Source: Pseudomonas sp. Fl4BN1
GTDB lineage: Bacteria > Pseudomonadota > Gammaproteobacteria > Pseudomonadales > Pseudomonadaceae
Length of the DNA: 64,000 nt
Direction: 5' to 3'
Assembly: GCF_009908285.1 (NCBI RefSeq)
Contig: NZ_JAAARM010000029.1
Span: forward strand, 19,942 to 83,941
Under the pieces are notes generated by a model that did no database searches, was not told where the DNA came from, and saw only the letters and a list, made by a program, of their open reading frames with translations. The translations under genes and the position numbers were made by a program. Position 1 is the stretch's first letter. Every line of letters starts with the position of its first letter. Below, piece by piece: positions 1 through 8,061 of this stretch.

Positions 1-94
1 AGGCAGCCAGGATGGGCTCGATTCTGGGTCAGTAGTGGACTGTGATTTCAGGCCGCAGCCATGACAACTGGCAGGCGCACTTTGCGCGAGGCGA

Positions 95-130
95 CAAAAA
101 AGCCCGGCCTTTCTCCAGGGCCGGGCTTTC
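95..130 (-). terminator. Rho-independent terminator of the AroP-type permease gene
   Basis: A 9-bp GC-rich stem (AGCCCGGCC / GGCCGGGCT) with a short loop is followed, read on the minus strand, by a run of six T. It lies about 50 bp after the stop codon of the permease gene that ends at 177. The first 94 bases of the window show no feature I can support. Confidence 0.8.
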
Positions 131-176
131 AGGTTTACAGCCGTGTCACCGCGGGCGTGCAGGCCCGCGGCGAGGC

Positions 177-1577
177 TCAGCGCAGGGCCGGTTGTGCGGC
201 CTTGCGCGCCCGGCTCAGGAGGTACAGGCCCCAGATCACCAGGACCCACACTGGAATCGCGTACACCGAAGCGCGGATCCCCGGAATCATCAGCATCACG
301 CCAATGATCATCACCATGAAGGCCAGGCACAGATAGTTGCTGAACGGCGACCAGAAGGCCTTGAACCCAGGCACCACGCCCTGTTCGGCCATGGCCTTGC
401 GAAAGCGCAGGTGGGTCAGGCTGATCAGCGCCCAGTTGATCATCAGTGCCGCCACCACCAGGGCGAACAGCAACTCCAGGGCTTCGTGGGGCGCCAGGTA
501 GTTGACCAGCACGCAGAGCAGGGTGATCAGCGCTGAAATACCCAGGGCCAGCACCGGCACGCCCTGCTTGTTGAGCTTCATCAGTGCCTTCGGTGCGTCA
601 CCCTGTTCGGCCAGGCCGTAGAGCATGCGGCTGTTGCAGTACACGCCACTGTTGTACACCGAGAGTGCGGCGGTCAGCACCACGAAGTTGAGGATCTGCG
701 CCGCCGTATCGCTGCCGATCAGGGCGAAGATTTTCACGAACGGGCTACTGCTGTAGGCGTCGCCACCGGCGTTGAGGCTCACCAGCAGTTCGTCCCACGG
801 ATACAGCGACAGCAACACCGCGAGGGCGCCGACGTAGAAGATCAGTACCCGGTAGACCACCTGGTTGATCGCCTTGGGGATCACCTTGCGCGGCTCGCTG
901 GCTTCGGCGGCAGTGATGCCTACCAGTTCCAGGCCACCGAAGGAGAACATAATGAAGGCCATGGCCATCAGCAGGCCGGTGCCGCCGTTGGGGAAGAAGC
1001 CGCCGTGGGACCACAGGTTGCTGACCGACGCCTGGGGACCACCGCTGCCGCTGAACAGCATGTAGCAGCCAAGAATGATCATGCCGACGATGGCCACCAC
1101 CTTGATGATGGCGAACCAGAACTCGGCCTCACCGAAGAACTTCACGTTCATCATGTTGATCAGGTTGACCAGGACGAAGAACACCGCAGCGCTGACCCAG
1201 GTGGGGATCTCCGGCCACCAGAACTGCACGTACTTGCCCACCGCGGTGAGTTCGGCCATGCCCACCAGGACATACAGCACCCAGTAGTTCCAGCCCGCCA
1301 GGAAACCGAAATAGCCGCCCCAGTACTTGTGGGCAAAGTGGCTGAAGGAACCGGCCACGGGCTCTTCGACGATCATTTCACCCAGCTGGCGCATGATCAG
1401 GAAGGCAATGAATCCGGCGATCGCGTAACCCAGGATCATCGAGGGGCCAGCGGACTTGAGTACCCCGGCAGAGCCGAGGAAGAGTCCGGTGCCGATTGCC
1501 CCGCCCAGGGCGATCAACTGAATATGGCGATTCTTCAAGCCACGCTTGAGTTCACCTTGCTTCAAGGTTTGATCCAC
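177..1577 (-). CDS. aroP: Aromatic amino acid permease, AroP-type (APC superfamily)
   Basis: Inner-membrane proton symporter of the amino acid-polyamine-organocation superfamily, 466 aa with about 12 membrane segments. The N-terminal GAIGTGLFLGSAG motif, the VEEPVAGSFSHFA stretch and the GLELVGITAAEA stretch are those I know from E. coli AroP (phenylalanine, tyrosine, tryptophan uptake). The reading frame is open further upstream, but homology begins at a GTG codon at 1577, preceded by AGAGAG, so that start was chosen. It lies 79 bp downstream of antC on the same strand and may be cotranscribed with antABC. That fits uptake of tryptophan or a related aromatic compound feeding anthranilate breakdown. 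The exact substrate cannot be read from sequence. Confidence 0.88.
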   Translation of the reverse strand: MDQTLKQGELKRGLKNRHIQLIALGGAIGTGLFLGSAGVLKSAGPSMILGYAIAGFIAFLIMRQLGEMIVEEPVAGSFSHFAHKYWGGYFGFLAGWNYWVLYVLVGMAELTAVGKYVQFWWPEIPTWVSAAVFFVLVNLINMMNVKFFGEAEFWFAIIKVVAIVGMIILGCYMLFSGSGGPQASVSNLWSHGGFFPNGGTGLLMAMAFIMFSFGGLELVGITAAEASEPRKVIPKAINQVVYRVLIFYVGALAVLLSLYPWDELLVSLNAGGDAYSSSPFVKIFALIGSDTAAQILNFVVLTAALSVYNSGVYCNSRMLYGLAEQGDAPKALMKLNKQGVPVLALGISALITLLCVLVNYLAPHEALELLFALVVAALMINWALISLTHLRFRKAMAEQGVVPGFKAFWSPFSNYLCLAFMVMIIGVMLMIPGIRASVYAIPVWVLVIWGLYLLSRARKAAQPALR

Positions 1578-1656
1578 TAATATGCGCTCTCTTCTAGTTG
1601 TTATCAGGACCGATCCCTGGCTGAACGGGAGCGATCGCGGCTGAATGCTGACGGGA

Positions 1657-2679
1657 TCAGATATTACTCTCGGTAAACCGCTCGTAATACAGCTGAACGC
1701 GGTTAAGTTGCTGTTCTTGCAGCCAGATCCGGATTGAGTCGACCATCGGCGGCGGCCCGCAGACGTACATGTCCGCGTCGTTGTCGCGCAGCTCGCTGCT
1801 GTCGAAGTGCTCGCTGATGTAGCCGCGCTTGCCCTGCCAGTCCGGGTCGGCATCGCTGATCACCGGAGTGAAGCGAAACCTTGGCAGGCGTTCGCCATAG
1901 GCCTGGATGCGCGCCAGCTCGCACAGGTCGGCACTGTGGCGCACGCCGTAGTAAAGATGCACCGGCTGCTGGCAACCCTGTTCGACGATCTGTTCGAGCA
2001 TCGCCAGCAGTGCGGACAGCCCGGTACCGCCGGCCACCAGGATCAGCGGACGGCTGATCTGGCGCAGGTAGAAGGCCCCCAGCGGTGCTTCCAGCTGGAT
2101 GCTGTCGCCCACCAGGCAGCGTTCGCGGATGTAGTTGCTCATCACCCCATCGGGCAGCAGGCGGATCAGGAACTGCAACTGGTTGTCCGCCCCCGGCCGG
2201 TTGGCGAAGGAGTAGGCGCGGCTGCTGCCGGTGCCGGGGATGCTCAGGCGCGCGTACTGGCCAGGGAGAAAGTCCAGCGGCGTTTCGCTGCCGCCCAGGT
2301 CCAGGTGGAGGATTGCGGTGCTGTCCGAGATCTGCCGCACATCGATCACCGAAGCATTGAGCCGCACCGGCTCGGCGGCGTGGCACAGGCTGGAATCGAA
2401 GTCGAAGTAGAACGCCGCATCGGACTGCACCCTGGTCTGGCAGCTGAGCATCTTGCGTTGCTCCAGGTCCTGGGCGGACAAGGCTTCCTCGTCCACATAA
2501 TCCTGGCTGTACTGGCCCGACTCGCAACGGCCCTGGCAGGTGCCGCACACCCCTTCGCGGCAGTCCAGGGGGATCTTGATGCCGTTGCGCAGGGCAGCGT
2601 CGAGCAATATTTCATTGGCCTGCACCGGGAAGAACAGGGTCTTGCCGTCGGCGAAGCTGAACGCGACCTTGTGCGTCAT
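1657..2679 (-). CDS. antC: Anthranilate 1,2-dioxygenase reductase component AntC
   Basis: Electron-transfer component (340 aa) that passes electrons from NADH to the AntAB oxygenase. The N-terminal plant-type [2Fe-2S] ferredoxin domain shows the four cysteines C40, C45, C48 and C80 (spacing CX4CX2CX31C). A ferredoxin-reductase FAD domain follows with RAYSFANRP, then an NAD domain with GGTGLSALLAM. It is the third gene of the operon, 17 bp after antB. The sequence is also close to BenC/XylZ. Assignment to anthranilate rests on the neighbouring antR, kynR and kynU genes. Confidence 0.92.
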   Translation of the reverse strand: MTHKVAFSFADGKTLFFPVQANEILLDAALRNGIKIPLDCREGVCGTCQGRCESGQYSQDYVDEEALSAQDLEQRKMLSCQTRVQSDAAFYFDFDSSLCHAAEPVRLNASVIDVRQISDSTAILHLDLGGSETPLDFLPGQYARLSIPGTGSSRAYSFANRPGADNQLQFLIRLLPDGVMSNYIRERCLVGDSIQLEAPLGAFYLRQISRPLILVAGGTGLSALLAMLEQIVEQGCQQPVHLYYGVRHSADLCELARIQAYGERLPRFRFTPVISDADPDWQGKRGYISEHFDSSELRDNDADMYVCGPPPMVDSIRIWLQEQQLNRVQLYYERFTESNI

Positions 2680-2696
2680 GACAGTATTTCCGTGGT

Positions 2697-3188
2697 TCAG
2701 AGGTGGTAGAAATCGAGCACCGAATTGATCGTGTCGTTGAGCAGCAACACGTGCTTGCGCTGGATCAGCCAGCTGTCGCCGTCGGGCTTGAGGTCATACG
2801 TGGCATGGCCGTAGAAGTCTTCGGAAGTGGCCAGGCGGTAGAACAGCGTGTGCCAGTTCAGGCGCACCTGCAGATGGCCGTTGTCGCCTTGGCTGATGCG
2901 CAGGTTGTTCACCAGGTGCAGGGTGCGCGGCATCGGGATGGTCGAGGCCGCCTTGCCGGTGCGCAGGCGGAACACCCGGTCTTCCAGCCCGGAGCGGTTG
3001 GCGTAGTAGATCAGCGACATTTCGCGCTTGGGGTCCTGGGTGTAGACGTGTTCCGAGTCCCATTGCGGCAAGTGGAACTCGCTGTCCACGGCGAACAGCG
3101 CCAGGTAGGCGTCCCAGTCCTGCGCGTCGCAGAGTTCGGACTTGCGGTAGAAGAATTGCTCGATCTGGTACTGCAATTGCGCATTCAT
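2697..3188 (-). CDS. antB: Anthranilate 1,2-dioxygenase small (beta) subunit AntB
   Basis: Small subunit (163 aa) of the ring-hydroxylating oxygenase. It has the usual length and the cone-shaped NTF2-like fold pattern of this family, beginning with QIEQFFYRKSELCDAQDWD. Beta subunits carry no metal and pack against the alpha subunits in an alpha3beta3 complex. It starts 2 bp after the antA stop codon, so translation is probably coupled. It could in principle be benB, but the genomic context argues for anthranilate. Confidence 0.92.
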   Translation of the reverse strand: MNAQLQYQIEQFFYRKSELCDAQDWDAYLALFAVDSEFHLPQWDSEHVYTQDPKREMSLIYYANRSGLEDRVFRLRTGKAASTIPMPRTLHLVNNLRISQGDNGHLQVRLNWHTLFYRLATSEDFYGHATYDLKPDGDSWLIQRKHVLLLNDTINSVLDFYHL

Positions 3189-3190
3189 GC

Positions 3191-4579
3191 TTACACCTCA
3201 CGCAGTTTCAGGGGCTGGCGCTGCAAGCCATCGAGGATGAATTTCTGCCAGTTCTGGTGCTGGTTGACGTACAGCCCTTCATGGGTGATTTCGGTGCCGG
3301 TCATGGCTGGCTGGATCCCCAGGTTTTCACTGTTGGCGGTGGGCCCGGTGACCCAGCGATGGTGGCCACGGGAGATATCGCTCCAGCGTTCCAGGCGGCC
3401 CTGGAAACCACGCTGGGCTTCGCGGAACTCCACCAGGTCGTCCGGGGTGCCCATGCCCGAGACGTTGAAGAAATCCTCGAACTGGCGGATGCGGTTTTCC
3501 CGGTCGGCGTCGCTCTCGCCCTTGACCCCGATGCACTGGCTGATGATCTCGGTCTTGTTCCAGGCGATGGGGCGGATGATCCGCAACTGCGAGCTGATCT
3601 GGTCGAGGAAGAACAGGCTGGGATAGATGTTCAGGTTGCGCAGGCGGTGCATCATCCACTCGGCCCTGGCCTCGCCGTACTCCTGCACCAGGCGCGGCAT
3701 GATCGTGGCGTAGCCGGAGCGCACCGCCGGGTTGGGCATTTCGCTGAACAGTACGCTGTGGCCGTTGTTGAAGGCGAACCAGCCATCGTCGGTGTTGGCA
3801 TCGCCGGCGCCGAGCTTGCTGTAGTCGAGGGTGGCGCCGCTGGCGGTGCCGTTGTCACTGTTCACCTGCTGGCGGTGCTGCACCGTGGCCACATAGTTGT
3901 AGTGCACGGTACTGACGTGATAACCGTCCAGACCGTTCTCGTTCTGCAGTTTCCAGTTGCCGTCGTAGGTGTAGGCAGACTTGCCCGGCAGCACTTCCAG
4001 TTCACCCGTGGGCGATTGGGCGTTCATCATGTCGAAGAACACCTTGGCGTCGCCGAGGAAGTCTTCCAGGGAGTTGTCGGCGGCCACATCCAGGCTGATG
4101 AAGACAAAGCCCTTGTAGCTCTCGATGCGCGCCTTCTTCAGGCCGCGGGTGGCCTTGTCGAAGTCCTCGGCGTATTCCCCTGGCGCCTTGACCTTTACCA
4201 GGCGCCCGTCGCTCTTGTAGCACCAGGCATGGAAGGGGCAGGTGAAGGTCGACTGGTTGCCCTTGCCAACCCGGGTCAGGGTGGTGCCACGGTGCTGGCA
4301 GGCGTTGATCAGGGCATTGAGCCGGCCCTCGCCATCGCGGGTAATGATCATCGGTTGGCGCCCGGCACGCATCGTGATGAAGTCGTGGTTGTTGGGCAAT
4401 TCGCTTTCGTGACAGGCGTAGATCCAGTTCTTCTCGAAGATCAGTTCCATCTCCAGGTCGAACAGCTCGGGTTCGGTGAACATCTCCCGGGCGATACGGA
4501 ACACTCCGTCTACGGGACGGAAATCCAGGCAGCTGTCGATGAAGCTTTTCCACTGCTCGAGGTTTCTTGCACCACTCAT
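3191..4579 (-). CDS. antA: Anthranilate 1,2-dioxygenase large (alpha) subunit AntA
   Basis: Catalytic oxygenase subunit (462 aa) that dihydroxylates anthranilate to catechol with release of CO2 and ammonia. The Rieske centre is complete: C94, H96, C114 and H117 in the CXHX17CXXH pattern. The mononuclear iron site is visible in GLDGYHVSTVHYNY, with H221, H226 and the bridging D218. It is the first gene of the antABC transcript and is divergent from antR across a 0.4-kb control region with repeated sequence blocks. The mRNA leader has an A-rich stretch (AATAAAAAAAAGG) that serves as the ribosome binding site. The benzoate enzyme BenA is the main alternative. KynU next door makes anthranilate, which favours AntA. 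Confidence 0.93.
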   Translation of the reverse strand: MSGARNLEQWKSFIDSCLDFRPVDGVFRIAREMFTEPELFDLEMELIFEKNWIYACHESELPNNHDFITMRAGRQPMIITRDGEGRLNALINACQHRGTTLTRVGKGNQSTFTCPFHAWCYKSDGRLVKVKAPGEYAEDFDKATRGLKKARIESYKGFVFISLDVAADNSLEDFLGDAKVFFDMMNAQSPTGELEVLPGKSAYTYDGNWKLQNENGLDGYHVSTVHYNYVATVQHRQQVNSDNGTASGATLDYSKLGAGDANTDDGWFAFNNGHSVLFSEMPNPAVRSGYATIMPRLVQEYGEARAEWMMHRLRNLNIYPSLFFLDQISSQLRIIRPIAWNKTEIISQCIGVKGESDADRENRIRQFEDFFNVSGMGTPDDLVEFREAQRGFQGRLERWSDISRGHHRWVTGPTANSENLGIQPAMTGTEITHEGLYVNQHQNWQKFILDGLQRQPLKLREV

Positions 4580-4647
4580 GAGTCGGTACCTTTTTTTTTA
4601 TTCAGGCCAATCGGGTACCTGCATTAGAGAGAGTGAAGCCGTGGGGT

Positions 4648-4902
4648 GGCTATCCGCTTAGTCGACCAAGCTCATCCATAAAGTTGCCGGCACGGCGCCT
4701 GGCGCGCTGCTCCTGCCTTTGCCGATGCCGCCGGCCGCCGCGGCAACAGGCGCGCGGCGATGGGTAGCATCTACCCAGAATCGGCCGGGTACTGATCAGT
4801 GGCTGCATGATGGGGCGCCAATGGGCTAGTGTGAGCACAGCCAATGAGGACGATGGGGCCTGGTTATCCACTTAGTCGGCGATTGCTATCCACTGGGTTG
4901 GC
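4648..4902. promoter_or_regulatory. antA-antR bidirectional control region with three 19-bp repeats
   Basis: The 405 bp between antA and antR holds three related blocks in the same orientation: GGCTATCCGCTTAGTCGAC at 4648, GGTTATCCACTTAGTCGGC at 4862 and TGCTATCCACTGGGTTGGC at 4884. The last two are spaced 22 bp apart, about two helical turns. The first is 214 bp away and about 70 bp upstream of the antA start. AraC/XylS-family activators commonly bind tandem direct half-sites, so these are my candidate AntR sites. The assignment is inference; no other strong element was seen in the gap. Confidence 0.5.
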
Positions 4903-4988
4903 AGCGTTGCCCGCTGGCGCAAAACTTGCCCTGTCCTACAAGACGCGCCGTCAGAGCGCGCTGAAAATATTGCCGTGGGTGCGCCGTG

Positions 4989-6002
4989 ATGAATAGCAAG
5001 GCTGATGGGCAGTTTCGCGAGATTCGTATCGATCGCTATGACCTCGAAGGGGCCAGGAACTGGATGGCGGGGATCTGCGGGCCTCACCGCCTGGAAACCG
5101 CGAACCCCGAACGAATCCGTTTTCATCACAGTGCCAATGTGCTCAGGTCACGCTCCACGACCCTGGGCATCATCGAGTACGGCACCGACGTGGTGGTGGA
5201 TATCGAGGACACCGAACGCTTCAGCAGCTACAGCCTGAGCTTGCCCCTGTGCGGTGAGCAGGAGTTGAACAAGGGCGGGCGCTTGCTGCGTTCGGACCGC
5301 GACCAGGGTGTGATCATTGCTCCCAATGAAAGCCAGGTACTGGCCATCTCCGGCGATTGCCGCAAGCTGCAGGTGGTGATTTCCCGGCCGGCCATGAGCG
5401 AGGCCCTGGAGGCCTTGTTGCAACGTTCGGTGCAGCAGCCGCTGTGCTTCGAACCGAGCATGGATGCACTGCACGGTGCGGCTGCTTCCTGGTGGCGCAT
5501 GGCGCAGCACTTCATGGGCGAGCTGGCCCAGGGCAACGAGCTCTACGAGCAGTTGGCCTTTACCCGGGAAATCGAGAACTCATTGATCAAGGGGCTGATC
5601 CTGGCCCAGCCCAACAACTACTCCGAAGAGCTGCGGGCGACGCTCGGGGTCAAGCTGCCGCATTATCTGGTGCGGGCTCGCCAGTACCTGCACGAGCATG
5701 CCCGTGAGGCGGTGCACATGGAGGACCTGGAGGCGGCGGCCGGGGTGTCGCGCTTCAAGTTGTTCGAGGCCTTTCGCAAATACTTCGCCCTGTCGCCGAT
5801 GGCTTATCTCAAGCGCCATCGGCTCAATGGCGTGCGCCAGGAAATTCTCGAGTACGGCGCGGCACGCAATATCTCCGAGATTGCCCTGGGCTGGGGCTTT
5901 ACCCACCTGGGAAGGTTTTCCGCGGAATACCGCAAGCTCTTCGACGAAGCGCCGAGCGCCACCGCGCAGCGTCATCCGCTGCGGCGTCCGGCGGGTTTCT
6001 AG
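4989..6002 (+). CDS. antR: AntR, AraC/XylS-family activator of anthranilate catabolism
   Basis: AraC-family regulator of about 337 aa. The N-terminal part resembles the AraC-binding-like domain seen in XylS-type regulators of aromatic pathways. The C-terminal two-HTH domain (roughly residues 230-330) includes VHMEDLEAAAGVSRFKLFEAF and the AraC-signature ISEIALGWGFTHLGRFSAEYRKLF. An in-frame GTG codon lies directly before the ATG used here, and neither has a strong ribosome binding site. It is divergent from antABC, the arrangement of the known anthranilate-responsive activator, and it probably senses anthranilate. Confidence 0.88.
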   Translation: MNSKADGQFREIRIDRYDLEGARNWMAGICGPHRLETANPERIRFHHSANVLRSRSTTLGIIEYGTDVVVDIEDTERFSSYSLSLPLCGEQELNKGGRLLRSDRDQGVIIAPNESQVLAISGDCRKLQVVISRPAMSEALEALLQRSVQQPLCFEPSMDALHGAAASWWRMAQHFMGELAQGNELYEQLAFTREIENSLIKGLILAQPNNYSEELRATLGVKLPHYLVRARQYLHEHAREAVHMEDLEAAAGVSRFKLFEAFRKYFALSPMAYLKRHRLNGVRQEILEYGAARNISEIALGWGFTHLGRFSAEYRKLFDEAPSATAQRHPLRRPAGF

Positions 6003-6018
6003 GACGCTGGGGCTGGGG

Positions 6019-6501
6019 TTACTTGCGCAGTACCAGGTCCAGCAGGCCGTCCTGTTCCTTGATCTTCTGCAGGACGATTTCCGAGCGGATGTCGGTGACC
6101 CCGGACGCGCGGTTCAGGTGATTGACGATGAAATCCGAGAAGTGCTTGAGGTTGCGTGCCTGGATGCGCAACACGTAGTTGCTGGCGCCGGTGATCACAT
6201 ACCCCGCGACCACTTCCGGCCATTGCTGGACCTTGCTGATAAAGGTCTCGTGCCACCCTTCCACGTCCTGGCGCAGAGACACATGGACGATGGCCTCCAG
6301 CTCGACACCCAGGCGCTCGGCGTTGAGCTGGACGCGGTAGCCGCTGATCACCCCGTCGGCTTCGAGCATGCGCAGGCGGCGCAGGCAGGCGGAGGGCGAG
6401 AGGGCGACTTTCTCTGCCAGCTCCTGATTACTGATACGTCCATCCTGTTGCAGGAAGTGCAGGATGCGCAGGTCGGTGGAGTCGAGGGTCATGGCTGGCA
6501 T
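6019..6501 (-). CDS. kynR: KynR-type Lrp/AsnC family regulator
   Basis: Lrp/AsnC-type protein (160 aa). The N-terminal winged HTH reads LDSTDLRILHFLQQDGRISNQ and continues to the recognition helix around SPSACLRRLRML. The C-terminal RAM ligand domain spans about residues 75-150. It is divergent from kynU with 179 bp between start codons. In P. aeruginosa the equivalent KynR responds to kynurenine and activates kynurenine-pathway genes, so the same role is inferred here. The kynA and kynB genes of that pathway are not in this window. A second ATG three codons downstream (MTLDSTD) could also be used. Confidence 0.85.
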   Translation of the reverse strand: MPAMTLDSTDLRILHFLQQDGRISNQELAEKVALSPSACLRRLRMLEADGVISGYRVQLNAERLGVELEAIVHVSLRQDVEGWHETFISKVQQWPEVVAGYVITGASNYVLRIQARNLKHFSDFIVNHLNRASGVTDIRSEIVLQKIKEQDGLLDLVLRK

Positions 6502-6680
6502 AAATCCGCGTTTTTTATTGGAGGATTAGAATTTTATTCGAGATTAGTACGGGAACACGCTGCACTTTGCACGAAAATTCTCTGCTGCTTCGTCCATTAT
6601 TTCCTCAGTATGCGGGTTGCCCAGACCCCGTGCCCGCCCCCTGGACGGCGGGCATGACATTGACCAAGACAGGACCTCCA

Positions 6681-7931
6681 ATGATCAATAAAAACCACTG
6701 CCTGACGCTCGATGAACAGGACCCTCTGGCGCCACTGCGCCAACAGTTTGCCTTGCCCGAGGGGGTGATCTACCTCGACGGCAACTCCCTCGGAGCCCGT
6801 CCCCTGGCTTCCCTTGAGCGGGCCCGGCAGGTGATCGAGCAGGAGTGGGGCGATGGCCTGATCCGCAGCTGGAACAGCGCCGGCTGGCGTGACCTGCCCC
6901 TGCGCCTGGGGGATCGCCTGGCGCCGCTGATCGGTGCCGGTGCCGGCGAAGTGGTGATCACCGACACCACCTCGATCAACCTGTTCAAGGTACTCAGCGC
7001 GGCGTTGCAGGTACAGGCCGAGCGCGCCCCGCAGCGCCGGGTGATCGTCTCTGAAAGCAGCAATTTTCCGACTGACTTGTACATCGTCGAAGGCCTGACG
7101 CAGTTGTTGCAACGCGGCTATTCCCTGCGCCTGGTCGACAGCCCGGAGCAGATTCCGGCGGCCATCGACCAGGACACCGCGGTGGTCCTGCTGACCCACG
7201 TCAACTACAAGACCGGCTACATGCACGACATGCAGGCGGTCACTGGGCTGATCCACGAAGCCGGTGCCCTGAGCATCTGGGACCTGGCTCACTCCGCCGG
7301 CGCCGTGCCGGTGGCGCTGACCCAGTCCGGCGCCGACTACGCGATCGGCTGCACCTACAAATACCTCAATGGCGGCCCCGGTTCCCAGGCGTTCGCCTGG
7401 GTGGCCCCGACGCTCTGCGACCTGGTGACCCAGCCGTTGTCCGGCTGGTTTGGCCATGCCCGGCAGTTCGATATGGCCACTCACTATGAGCCCAGCAGCG
7501 GCATTGCCCGTTACCTGTGCGGCACCCAGCCGATCACCTCCCTGGCCATGGTCGAATGTGGCCTGGAAATTTTCGAACAGACCGACATGCAGAGCCTGCG
7601 CCGCAAGTCCCTGGCCCTGACCGATCTGTTTATCCAATTGGTGGAACAGCGCTGCGCCGGCCATGACCTGAAGCTGGTGACCCCGCGGGATCACGCCAAG
7701 CGTGGCAGTCACGTGAGCTTCGAGCACCCTGAGGGCTACGCGGTGATCCAGGCCCTGATCGCCCGGGGCGTGATTGGCGATTACCGTGAGCCACGGATCA
7801 TGCGTTTCGGTTTCACCCCGCTGTATACCCGCTTCAGCGAAGTCTGGGATGCGGTGCAGATCCTCGGTGAAATCCTTGATCAGAAAACCTGGGCCCAGGC
7901 GCAGTTCCAGGTGCGTCACAGCGTGACCTGA
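6681..7931 (+). CDS. kynU: Kynureninase
   Basis: PLP enzyme that cleaves L-kynurenine to anthranilate and L-alanine. The protein is 416 aa, the known length of the P. fluorescens enzyme. The Schiff-base lysine is K227 in CTYKYLNGGPGSQAF. The PLP-contacting aspartate lies in IWDLAHSAGA, and the N-terminal YLDGNSLGARP motif is present. The frame is open to 6567, but the ATG at 6681 has AGGACCTCC just before it and matches the family start. Its product anthranilate is the substrate of the adjacent AntABC, so the two gene sets together take kynurenine to catechol. Confidence 0.95.
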   Translation: MINKNHCLTLDEQDPLAPLRQQFALPEGVIYLDGNSLGARPLASLERARQVIEQEWGDGLIRSWNSAGWRDLPLRLGDRLAPLIGAGAGEVVITDTTSINLFKVLSAALQVQAERAPQRRVIVSESSNFPTDLYIVEGLTQLLQRGYSLRLVDSPEQIPAAIDQDTAVVLLTHVNYKTGYMHDMQAVTGLIHEAGALSIWDLAHSAGAVPVALTQSGADYAIGCTYKYLNGGPGSQAFAWVAPTLCDLVTQPLSGWFGHARQFDMATHYEPSSGIARYLCGTQPITSLAMVECGLEIFEQTDMQSLRRKSLALTDLFIQLVEQRCAGHDLKLVTPRDHAKRGSHVSFEHPEGYAVIQALIARGVIGDYREPRIMRFGFTPLYTRFSEVWDAVQILGEILDQKTWAQAQFQVRHSVT

Positions 7932-8040
7932 TGCGGTGTTTGTCGCCGCGGCCACAGGCAGTGGCGACAGCAAGCCAATACCCACATGAGTCAGATAGCG
8001 GCGCAGGGAGGCGCCGAAACATTGATCAACGCGTGCACAT

Positions 8041-8056
8041 AACAATAAAGAGGCAC
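8041..8056 (+). promoter_or_regulatory. Candidate Crc/Hfq CA motif beside the permease ribosome binding site
   Basis: The leader reads AACAATAAAGAGG immediately before the start codon at 8062. AACAATAA fits the AAYAAYAA motif bound by Hfq with Crc in Pseudomonas catabolite repression, and it touches the purine-rich ribosome binding site. This is inference from the motif alone. Confidence 0.4.
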
Positions 8057-8061
8057 TGAAC

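Noticed and set aside
1657..4579. Assignment as benABC (benzoate dioxygenase)
   Set aside because: Sequence motifs alone cannot separate Ben and Ant, but the divergent AraC gene, kynR and kynU next door make anthranilate the better substrate.
4650..5129. Two short minus-strand frames (73 and 85 codons) in the antA-antR gap
   Set aside because: They overlap the control region and the antR 5' end, have no ribosome binding site and show no protein-like pattern.
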